Source: Pegoplata infirma
Taxonomy: Eukaryota; Arthropoda; Insecta; Diptera; Anthomyiidae
Assembly (NCBI GenBank): GCA_963921195.1
Contig: OY992537.1
Coordinates: forward strand, 131,400,694 to 131,464,693
Length of the DNA stretch: 64,000 bases
Direction: 5' to 3'
In this document: one piece after another, positions 23,501 to 35,500 of the stretch
How the letters are laid out: each line of letters starts with the position of its first letter
Numbering within the stretch: position 1 is the stretch's first letter
Translations under genes and position numbers: made by a program
Notes under the pieces: model-generated
The model's input: only the letters and a program-made list of their open reading frames with translations
Database searches by the model: none
What the model was told of the DNA's origin: nothing

Positions 23501-26500
23501 AGATGAGTGAATATCTTTTAGGCTCAAGAAAACTAAAAATATTTCCTGTTGCAATGAGTTTGGTCGGTAGGTAAGTGATGAAATTTTAGTAGAAAGCATG
23601 TACGTTAACTATTTTTTTGTATTACTTAAAAAACAGCTACGTTTCGGGAGTTACCATTTTAGGTACCGTATCAGAAATCTATAATTTTGGTACCCAATAT
23701 TGGTTAATTATAGTATCAATTGTTTTAATGGCAATTGTTGTTGCAAAAGTTTATTTGCCCGTTTTTGCGGCACTTCGTGTTGGATCTTCATATGAGGTAA
23801 GTAAATGCGTTTTAAACATAAATGTATAAATATTATCAAATAAAATGTTGATAGATTTACAAGTATACTTCGGTCATTTACTACAATAGTGAGTTAACTC
23901 AAAAAAAATAAAATAATTTGCGAAAACGTGTTTAAAATTTTCAATTGAAAATAGCTCTCCATTGAAAATGGTTGGTACTACACTCAGAGAAAAAGCTTCT
24001 TCATATTGATGAAAAGTTACATCAATATGATGAAATGTTACATAATTTTTCGTCCAATCATTTTAACATTTTTTTTTTTATTTGAAAAATAAGAAAAAAC
24101 AAATATTTAAATTTTTTTTTGTTATTTGATTTTATTTATTTTTATTTACTTACAATTGTTTCCTATTTTCTATTTAGAAAAACTTACATATTTTTTTCGT
24201 ATCCACCAAGGTTTGAACGCCGGACCTCTTGTTCGTTGGGCTTAGCCCCTAGACTCTGACCTACAGCATAACAATACATGATCGCACTAAAAATCCCTTT
24301 TAATTGTTGTGCTAATAATAACCCTAAAAGTTTGTGCGTAACTACCCAGTCAGAAAAATACAATCGCAAAAGCGCTGTGAAAGCGTTGTAAACGGTTCTA
24401 CAAGCGTTCCATTTACCATCTTGAAAGCGCTTTCAGATGATCCGAATGATAACATCGATCTACGCTAGGTTTAAAGCGTTTAAAAAGCGTTTTAACAAAG
24501 TGCTTTCAGAACGTTTTGTTAAAAGTCATGAAAGCGCTTTAAAACCCAAAAGTAAAGCACTTATAAAGAGCTTAAATACAAAAATTAAAGATATTTTCCA
24601 GCGATTGTTAACTCTTGGAACAATCCTATTGCTGAAATTCAACGAAAATTGCATGTTTTTCATACCGTTAACTCTCCAAATAAAGCTCCATTAGTATATC
24701 CTCTCTTTAAAAACAAAAAGAATTCTCTTGGCAAAGTAATGAAATCCACTGAAACAAAAGTTGTGTTTTCTTTTATTAATATTCATAACGCAATTCTACT
24801 TAGTAATGGAAATATTATGATAGTAAACCAAATTTTTAGTACAAATCGATCTAAACACACATGTGATAATATATATTTAAAAGGCAACATCTTTAATGAA
24901 ATAAACGATTATTTTGTCTATCCAATTCCATCAAAAGAAATAGGACTTTATAACGTTGAAAATTTACGTGAAGATGTTATTGAAGTCAGTGTGCATATTG
25001 TAGAAGTTAAATGCATTATTTGTAAATTTTATAACGAAACTATTGCTATAACTCTTTTGAATAAATGATAATAATAAAACTTAAAATAGATTTACAAATT
25101 AAAAAATGTTTTATGTTTTCAAAATTTTGCGTTTTCAATGTGGTGGTAGGGAAAAATTATTTAATTTGATTTCCCGAGTAAAAAATTTTGATATGATCAT
25201 ATATGATCAAGCAGATATGAGCTCAGATCCGTAATTTGAGTCGATCAAATTGGATCTGAACATATCTTACACCATATCTGAGTTCATAGTTTTACTAATT
25301 TTTTTCAAATGACCTTATAATTTGTAAATAAAAATGCACCGTTAATAATTTAAATTAGAAATTAATCAATAATTTATTTAATTATCAATATTTGCTTACT
25401 TACAATATTTGAGCACTTACAATACTTGCGGGACGCAAAACGTTCAGTGTGAAAATCATACACCATCCAATCTTACAAACGAGTATCTGCTCTTCTTAAT
25501 TTGTAGTTATCAAGGGCTGGATTTGATATGTTTGACGCTCCAAAGATGCGTTTTGGCTACTGAATGTTTATATTAAAACTCGTCAAATGTATATATATAT
25601 GTAAATAGCATTCGCTGTAATGACATTTGAAGTCATAACAATCACCATCATAAACATCTACCTATTGAACCAGCATCAAATTTGTTTGGAATGTTTTTGA
25701 ATGTCCTTTTTTCAGTGCAAAAAAGTTCCACAATTTCTTTCACATTGTATTTAATAAAGAAAATGCTGAAAATATAAAAAAACGAGTCATTCACTTACAT
25801 ATGAAAATATTGCAAACTAATTTTATTTCTTTTACCTTTTAGCAGTGTTCTTTCACCTTTTATTGCAAATGTAACAAATTGTTGAATTTTTTGAAATTTA
25901 AATGATAAAATTTTTTGAAGTTTTTTTTTATTTTTGAAATTTGTTTTGAAATTTTTTATTTTGTTTTTTGTTGTTTGAGTTTTGAAAGTTTTTGGTTTTA
26001 TTTTTTCACTGTTTTTTAACACAAAAAGATTTGTAATTGCGAAATCTAAAATAAATAATTTCTAATATTAGGGATATTCGCTTTTTCTTAAAACAAACCT
26101 AAGATGAAATCATATGAGATATCGTTATATATAATAACATGTTATCATATATTATATGAGATATCGTTTTATAAAATTACATGTAATCATATATTACATG
26201 AGATATCGCTTTATCTCATCACATATAATTTGATCTGATATTTGATCCAAAAAGATATAATCCGATCATATTGGATCCAATTTTATCCAATTATATCTAA
26301 CCTTTTTTACACGGGTTAACAAAATGTTTTTATAACAATTTGTTTAAAATTGAGTATAATCTAAAAAAATACTATACTTGTATGTACTACGAAAAAAATT
26401 TAAAAACGTTTGCAAAAACTGCTTTAAAACCATTTTATTTTAAAACGAACATGCATTTTGTTAATAAAGTGCTTTCAAAACGCTTTTCGAAAACGCTCTC

Positions 26501-29500
26501 AAGGCGTTCGAATAAAGCGTTTTGATAATGCTTTTTTTTTTGTTACAGTGCTTTCAGAACGCTTTTCGAAAACGCTCGCAAAGCGTTCGAAAATAACGTT
26601 TTGAGAACGTTCTTTTTTTGTTACAGTGCTTTCAGAACGCTTTTTTTTTATAACCGTCGTCAATTTCTGCTTGGGTATGCTTTGCTAAAAGCTGTGAGAA
26701 GGAAAGAGAGGCATATTGTACATTCATAAAATGTTTGAGTCTTTACAAATTCCCATAAACAAACGTTTTAAAACATGTATATGATACATTGTATATAACA
26801 AAAAATGTTGAGTCTTCACATATACATATTAGAAAACGTTATCTAACTAAGTAGTGGTGTGAGATTTGCGTCTATAGTTGGCTGAACTAGCTAAGGCGTC
26901 GACAACAAACACTGCAACTTGGGGACCATGGGTTCAAGTACCAGCCGGGGCTGGATTTTTTTTAAAATTTTTTTTATTGTTTTTTTTTACTTTTTATATT
27001 TTTTTAATATATTTATTTAATATTTTTATTTATTTTAATATTAATTTTATTATTTTCAAAAAAAAAAAAACATTTGAAAGGCATATTGATGACACTTTTT
27101 GATGACATGATGAAATGTGTCATCACTTGTTTTTTTCAATTTCGTTTCATCATATTGAAGAAAATCTTCATCAATGTGACGAAACTTGTCATCAAAATTG
27201 ATTACAGCAAGTGATGAAACCGTATCTTCAATATGATAAAGCATTTTTCTTTGAGTGTAGAGATGAACGCGTGACACGATTATTTTGTTATTCACGTTTA
27301 TTTTTGCTCATGTGATCGTGAGTATTTCGTGAGTTTTCGAGATTGTTTTGTGCTATCTGAAACAGAAAACAAGTAAGAAATTTGTTTTTATATTGAATTT
27401 AGAGCGTAAATTGGAATTTAACCCATTTTAGACCAAGATTCAATTTTATTTTTCTTTTTTGGAAAAAGGTCCTTTTTTAGGGTAATTAGCACCCGCTGAT
27501 CTCAAAAATCTTGTCAAAAACAATTTTCAATGTGCAATTTTCACAGAAAAGCCTGCATTTCAACTTTTTATGCAATTTCAATATTTGGATTTATTTGCTA
27601 TTTTACGAATTTATTTCATTATTTTCAAAATAAATAGTTTCAAAATAATTCAAATTAGTGGAATTTGATAATAAATTAAATCTAAAAAAAAAAAATTAAA
27701 TTAGTCAAAAAAATTAAAAGCCGAAAATCAAAAATGCTAAATTTTCGTTTTTGCTAGACACAATTTCTGTCCTGATTTGCATTGCATTTCATGGACAAAT
27801 AAATTGCGGTGATCAAGCGGGGATATTTTTTTTTTACCCTGCAAAAAAAGCTGTTACCACTTCCTAGTGGAGTGCTTTTAAACTATAACAAATGTAATGA
27901 AATACAATAAAAATAACAAAAAACACAAGACAAAAACACACAAACATTCTTTTCTACTCCAGAATTCATACACTCAAAAAATTTCATAGGTAAAATGAAC
28001 GAAATACTTCGTACATTGTACGAAATATTTCGTGGTTTTGCCGGAACGAAATATTTCGTAATATTTACCTATGACATTTCGTAAATATTACTAAGTTTTT
28101 TTAGTGATATTTACGAAATAAATACGAAAATATTTCGTAAATTTACGAAATATTTAGTATAACTACGAAATATTTCGTAAAAATACTAAATACCCAGTTG
28201 GCAAAATAAAATCACACCTGACATACTGCTGACTCTCCCTTTATGAAATCGCTGACATCTTCATACAATTTTTCAAAATGTCATCAATGACATGTCACCA
28301 GTTGGTCAGCAGTGTCCACCAGTATCGGTGACCACTAACAATTCGTTTAAACAACCGCTGACCAACTGCTGACATGTCATTGATGACATTTTGAAAAATT
28401 GTATGAAGATGTCAGCAATTTTATAAAGGGAGAGTCAGCAGTATGTCAGGTGTGATTTTTTTTGCCGACTGGGTATTTTCGTACATATTACGAAGTTTTT
28501 TTTGTAAATACGAATTATGTTTATTTTTACGAAAATATTTCGTAAAGTTACGAAATATTTTGTATAACTACGAAATATTTTGTATAATTACGAAATATTT
28601 CGTAAAACTACAAAATCCCAGTTGGCAACGTCCTCGAGCCATCCTCAGTGACGGAGCGGTGACATGTCAGAGTCACTGCTGACATCCACAAGACATCTCT
28701 ATGTACTGGGTTGAGGACAGTTTCATACAAATTTTCAAAATGTCCTCACTCAAAGTCAGCAGTGGTCAGGGCTGACCTTCTGGGGACATGTCACCTAAGA
28801 TTTCTTTGGGGAAATGTCTGACGTAGGTCATGCGAAGATACAAAAAATTTTCGTATTTCCTTTAGTTTTTACTTTTATTCATTTTCCTTTATAAATTATC
28901 TTTCTCATATTTAGAAAAAACTTTTCGCCTTTTTTAGTCCCAACTGGATTTGAACCTGGAACCTCCAGTTTATTAGTCCCACACCTAACTACTTGTTCCA
29001 AACTTTATTTTGAAAATTGTTTGTCTATTTTTTACTTTTATTCTACTTGTTAGATTTTGATTTTATTTTAAATAAATCGATAATATTGCCATATTTTTCT
29101 TGGAAATTGAAGAGTTGCCCAGATTTAAAATTATAATTTAATATTGTACTGCTATTCTGAAGACATTTCCCTTAAGACGTCTTAGAGGAATTGAAATTGG
29201 TTTATTTTAATTACGTGAGTCTTTGTGAGCGTGCAGAAAAAAATGCGTGCGTGATCGTGCGTGAGTAATATTTTTATTTCGTGAGCGTGCGTGAGTCAAA
29301 ATTCACTCACGTGTCCATTTCTAGCTAGTACATACAAAAAAATAATGGCATATTCTTTTTTCAAGCGATAAGTTTAAAAGATTTTAATACGAATCCTTTT
29401 ACACAATATAAAGCATGATATAACAAATAATTCTGCATTATTATCATAATTTTGAGTTATGTCACTATTGTAGTGAATGAGCAACAAAACAATTTCTAAA

Positions 29501-32500
29501 ATCGAAATATTTGATAGTCACTCAATAGAAAAGTAAAACGCTTTTGTTTATATGCCATATCAATGACGTCAATAATCACAATCAATTGGTCAATAACATT
29601 TTTGATTTTTGGGTGAGATTTCCTTGTAAGTTTTAATTGCGCCAAAAAAGTTGTAAATTTACAATTTTATTTGTAAAAATCTTGTTAAATTACAAATTAG
29701 TTCGTAATTTTTAATAGGAATCCTCATAAAATAGGGGGTAGCAAAAAATCTAGTAAAGTCACGAAACCTTCTTGTAAGTTTTATCGCGTCCAAAAAATTG
29801 TAAATTTACAATTTTATTGGTAAAATGCTGGAAAAATTACAAAATTATTGGTAAAAAGCTTGTAAAAAAAGAGGAATTGCTATCAAATAGGAGGTAGCAA
29901 AAAAAAAAAAAATAATTCGAAAAAGGTCAACTGAATTTTTTACTAGAAAGTTTTTCTCTTTTTTTAATTTAAAAATAAAAAACTTTTTTGAAAAATGTAA
30001 AAAAGTGTCAAATTCGGAAAACTCTAATACACATGTTTGTATAAGTGTAAAATGAATAATGGAAATTAACACTAATAACTAGGGCAAGTACTTTAATGCA
30101 TCTAAAAATCGAAAATATGTGCCTATAATATGCGTCTAAAAATCCAAAATATGCACTTAAAACTTAAAAAATATGCATTTAAAAATTATTGTTTTTACAA
30201 AAAAAAAGGTTTATCAACATTAATTAAATGTTGTCAAATACTTTAAAGACCTCGAAAGTTCTTACAGCGGTATTTTTGAGTGGAAAAAAAATTTTATAAG
30301 TAAAATATTTTTTTGGACACATTTTGTGATAAAAATCTTTTTAATTGAACAAATTTACTTGAAAAGTTTTTTTCTTTGAGTCAAAAAATTTTTATAAAAA
30401 AAAAAATTATTAAAGTAAAATTTTTTTTAGAACCAGTCCTAAAATTAAATATTTATTTTTTTTTAAATGCTTTGAAAATATTTCTTTTCACTTTTTTTCG
30501 GAATTTTTCCATTCTGAAGTCAATAAAAATGAGCTCAAAGACAAAAGACCCCACTCTGACTCTAAGCGAAATCCAAAAAAAAAAAATTCAATTTTCCTGT
30601 AGGAAATTTTAAATTAAAAGAATTTTTTTTCTTTACGATTAGTAAAATGTAAAGGAATTGGAAACATTTTTCAGAATCTAAACATTTTACTTCCAGAAGC
30701 AATTTTCTATAAGAAATGACTCAAAATATGATTTCTGTAAATAAAAATATTTTTCCATAAGAAATATGTGATAGGTTTTGAATTTTCCTAAGAAAGTTTT
30801 GATAAAATATTGTTGAAAATTGAAAAAAAGTCCAATTTATATGAAAATATGCAAAAATATGCATTTATACCAAAATATGCAAAAATATGCAACTACAAAT
30901 CGATGCCATTTTATTGCAAATTTCTTGATTCGGATAGATATTAAGTTTGTTGTATGATTATAGTGCCGAGTAAAAATATGCATTTTCATTAATGTACTTG
31001 CCCTACTAATAACATACATAACATTTAAGTGCGGATTAGGGATGCCAAACGGGATTGACATTTACAAATCCCGGGATTCGGGATTTTAAAATCCTAATCC
31101 CGGGATCCCGGGATTTTTCGGTTTTTCGGGATCCCGGGATTTTTCGGGATTTCGGGATTTTTCGGGATTTCGGGATTTATTAAAATTAAACTTTTTTACG
31201 TTATATTTTTAATACATTTTTTTATAATTAAATATTTAATTAATTCATAGCTATTGAATAATTATCGTAAAGTTTTACATATTTAGCACAGAAAAACCGA
31301 AGATTTAGGAACAAGTATGACCGATTTGAATAGATTCGAGCAATATCCGTCTGTGAAAGACGCGATGCAGTCGAATTCAAAAGATTAGAAACTATTTTTT
31401 TTCTGTCGGCCTCTTTTGTAGACGTGGAAATAAAATATTTGTTTTAATAATGATAAAATTGTATTTATAAATTTGTTACAACTTATTGCGAGGGAATGTC
31501 CTCCGCCGATACATTTGTATTAATTGTCCTATTGGTAGGCGAATCACATTTTAACAGTTTCCTTACAATAAATGTTTACAAATGCATTTATTACTCTCTA
31601 ATTAAAATGATTTCAGTTTCCTACTATAAATTGGGTAAATTTATACAAAATGTGTAGTTGTACCAAAAAATTATTGGAAATTTACACATTTATAGTAGTA
31701 TATTATTTGAATTTGTTGAAATTTACCCAATTTATAGTAGGAAACTGGACTCATTTGTTTAGAGTGTACGCTTAAGTAACAGAATTTTATCATTATTTAC
31801 ATAATTTTTTATATCTACGCCCACAAAAAGGGGCGGGACGAGAAAAATGAAATGGCTAGGTGCAACTTAAAAATGTGACATTTGCTTAACAAAAGTACAA
31901 ATTGGTAAAAGATTTTGGGTTTTCAGAGACTGTTTTGGTTATTTAATGGGGAAATCTTCCCCTCCTCTCTCTTTTACTCATTTATGAACTAAAACTGTTA
32001 AATAAAAACTTTACAAATGGATTACTAAATGCTCCCTTATAAATTAAACTCTCGGCAAAATCTAACTGCTTAAAAATTTTGTCATATGCATACATCAGCA
32101 GCTAACTCTATATTAGGGTTTAAAAAAAATTTCCTTTGTTCGAATTTCAAAATCGTTTGTACCTGTAGGGTTCCTTTTAGACACGAAAATCGAAAAGTTT
32201 CAAACAAAGTAAGAAATTTGATTCACCCTTCTGTATATTAAGTAATACGCCCTAAAAATTAAATTATACTACAAAAGAATAAGAGAAATTAAGCCCAACT
32301 TGCCTTATTTGAAAGATATTTCAAACACCTTTCAAATGATATCCATTTTGTCACCACCGGACAATGAGCACTGGGAAAATAATATATTTTGGCTACAAAA
32401 TTTGACAAAAAATCCCGAAATCCCGGGATTTTTCGGGATTTGTCAATCCCGGAAAAATCCCGGGATTGAAAAAAATAAATCCCGGGATTCGGGATTTACC

Positions 32501-35500
32501 AATCCCGAAAAATCCCGGGATTTCGGGATTCGGGATTTCCCGTTTGGCATCCCTAGTGCGGATACAATCTTAAATGGACTTTGCTCAATTAATGCTTAAG
32601 ATATCGTTACCACCGCTATTACCCACAAGTGGCGCGTCGCGGTCTTTCGTATTATTACTTTCTCATTTATTTCTTTAATTAAATGTTCTACCCAGCAAAA
32701 TTTTCTGTTCCAAATAATCGGTTCCAGAATGTATCAAACTACCTTGCAACCGGTTCTACTTAACATTCCAGAATCAATGATTTTTCTTTGAAATTGTCCC
32801 AAAAGCAATCGTTTTTTAGAGCAAGTAGTTTTTTTGAAAAATAATTTTACATAGAAAATTTTGTTGTGATTACCGTAAAAATGTATTCAAGAATCTATTG
32901 AACCCGGAATTTGTTCCAAAAAATTTTCCTGGGTATTAAAACATTAAAATAAAGAATTTGATACTCATTTACTCACATGTTTCCTTTTCTAATCGTCATC
33001 ATTGCTGGTTTTGTTGTGTTTCCAGTGCAAAATGATCAATTAGCACAACAATTTTATTTCTAACATATTTTGATCGTTTCAATCAATTTTTAAATTAATT
33101 TGTTTTTATTTATAACTTTGCATGTTGGTATTTAAATTTTGTTGTAAAACTTAACAGAAAAAATAAAAACTGTTGCTTTTTTTTATCATTTAAAACAAAT
33201 TCATTAACAAAATCGTGTACAAAAGTTTGATTTCCTTATCAGACTATGATTTGTAAATTGTTTGTCGACTTAAAATTTGTGTGATTTTGCTTAAATAAAA
33301 TAATAAACAATAGAAATTACTTTTTTTATAGAAGAACTTTATTATTATTATTATTATTACCTTGTGTTTATAGTTTTATATATATTTTTTAAAATTTGAT
33401 ATAATTCTGGGTAGGGCCTATTAGTTCAGATTTTGTTTTGATATCTTGAGATTTTATATTTATACATTTTATACATTTAGAAGAGTATAGCAGTTACTAC
33501 ATTGCCATTAAAGATAGCCATTTCGTTTGCTTATTTTTGGTATGACCCAAAGACCATTTACTTTGTTTTGAGAAAAACGAAAAAGAAACTTCTCATCAAC
33601 TTTATTAAAAATCTACACGATAGATTTGTTTTTTACTTTGTGTATCGATTGCTTAAAATGTTTTAAGAAAAAATATAAATTTTTATACGTTTTTGCACAA
33701 GATATCAAAAGTTATAATGATTTTAACATAAAAAGACTTGGTCGCGTTTTGCTCCATATCCCGTTTAAATGAATATTTTCTTAAAAAAATTTAATTTTCT
33801 TTCACGTGGGTCAAAGTCAACCTGAGTTTACCTTATTAAATTATCTTTAATTTTGGCTATAATTTGCAAAGTTGGGGCTGGATATCTTTTAATTCTTACG
33901 AAAAATTCATTCCGGATGAAAATAATGTGCATAACAATCATAAACAATTGATTCCTAATTCCATTTGGCAAATGGTTTATGGGTCACACCAATAACCAAG
34001 CGTCAATTTTTAGTTTGTTTTGATATACACCCTTTCAACGTTATATGTATGCATCAAAACAAAAGTAGAGAAAAATATTTTAACTTTTAGGTGTAAAATT
34101 TGCTGCATGTGCAGAAAATTGGCGTATGCAGCAAACCAATGTTAAGACAATGTTAATATTGGGGATATGAAGCAAAGTTAGGGCTGGATATCTTCTAATT
34201 TATACGATATATAAAAAAATAGATTACGGATTTGGAAAGAGGACATATTAATCATATACAATTGATTCCTAACTCCATTTTCCCAAAAATGGTCTTTGGG
34301 TCATACCAAAAATAAACAAACGATTTTAATGCCCCTTATCACTAGTGGTGTTTGGTATTTAATTTTTTGGTATAGACTTTTTGCAATGATCTTTTGACAC
34401 AGACCGAAACACGTGTCGGCTTAGTTTAAGTAATTAGATTTTTTCTTGAAAATTGTTACTCTGAAAATATCATCGTAATGATTAGTAAAGAAATGTGACC
34501 TCGACCTAGAGTAATATTTTTTATAATAAAATTTAATAGTTTTTTCTTAAAAAAAATCGTTGATATTTTTTAACAACACATAAAACTTTATTTTTTTACT
34601 GCACTTGCTCGTTTTTTACACTACACAAGACAATTTTATTTTTACAGTTAAAACAACTGCATTTGTAAGTTGTTTTAACTAAAAATTTAGTTTACACCAC
34701 GCTATTTGAAAAAAAAGACCAACATTTAAAGCAAAAGTAATCTGTTTCGCCAACATTTTGCTTACACACTTTGAGGTGGTAAAACAAATCTGTTTTCAGA
34801 TTAACTAAACTAATGGCGTTTTTTTTTCTGGAAAAAAATGTCACACTTTCTGCACTTTTTTTCTTTAATGTCTTATTGTGTACAGGGATGAACAAAAACC
34901 ACATAAGCTTTTGATATGGAATAAAAGATATTTTCGAGTTCTATCTAAAAAAAGTTCCAGAAAAAATTATTTTTTGGTATAAAATGTTTACAGAATTTGT
35001 TTAACGGACTATTAGCCACATTATTGCTGAATATAGCATAGTTGCCGTGATCATGACGCAACCATATTTTGTCTCTGCGTATAGACAGAGACAAAATACA
35101 CCATATTTTGTTGGTCCCACTGCTTTTCAGAATAAAAAGGAATTGGTCACTAAACTGGACAATCCAAGTATAGGGTTTTACTACCTTTTGATAGTAGAAT
35201 CAAACATATATAGTTCAATTTTTTTTTTACTGTTGCACAGTGTAATGATTTGGATTTTTTTATACAATTACACTGTGCTACAAAAAACACAAAATCGAAT
35301 ATACTTTTAAAATGAGGTAGTTAATGTTTGTTGTAGGTCTCGTCGAAAAAATCACAAAAATGCCCATCAAACTTGCCAGACACCCTCAAATTTTAAAGTT
35401 ATTGTCAAAAAACGTTTTTTTGGGACTTTTCTCACTAAACCACGTGTAACTTAAACATTTTTCAACCGATTTTAAATTTTTCAACTGTTTTGGATAGAAG

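Larger units (their letters stand above)
24345..26675. mobile_element. Element G, 2331 bp, TA|CCCAG ends, nested in F
   Basis: Ends CCCAGTCAGAAA and TTTCTGCTTGGG are flanked by TA (24343-24344, 26676-26677). The borders are rich in AAAGCG / CGCTTT words (GTGCTTTCAGAACG occurs near both ends). It carries a terminal-exon-like open frame (24601-25069) and element H. The TA target points to the Tc1/mariner side, but no transposase signature was seen. Confidence 0.75.
23981..27257. mobile_element. Element F, 3.3 kb, TA|CACTCA ends, arms with tRNA-like segments
   Basis: Starts CACTCAGAGAAAAAGCTTCTTC, ends TTTTTCTTTGAGTG; TA at 23979-23980 and 27258-27259. The two arms are alike in plan: CATCAATATGATGAAA palindromic words, a T-rich segment, then a tRNA-like stretch (24199-24270 minus, 26875-26952 plus). 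Element G occupies the middle. Confidence 0.75.
23979..29323. mobile_element. hAT-like element I, opened at its terminal TA by element F (intron 3)
   Basis: The right end CACGTGTCCATTTCTA (to 29323) is inverted relative to TAGAGATGAACGCGTGA at 27258. If F is removed with one TA, the left end TAGAGATG joins directly to GTTGGTAC at 23971-23978. The sequence after the right end is GCTAGTAC, a 6/8 match and so a plausible decayed 8-bp hAT duplication. Both borders have CGTGAG / CTCACG subterminal words. No transposase remains. Confidence 0.55.

Noticed and set aside
27998..28616. Possible CRISPR-like regular repeats (also 9236-10780 and 53831-55279)
   Set aside because: Eukaryotic minisatellites: units are contiguous, degenerate and without unique spacers.
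24199..29000. Functional tRNA genes at the three tRNA-like segments
   Set aside because: No complete acceptor, D, anticodon and T stems can be drawn; called tRNA-like only.
32300..32599. 99-aa frame rich in PEIPGF / KSRDFG
   Set aside because: Its second half is the TCCCGGGA subterminal array of hAT element L; the first half shows no recognised domain.
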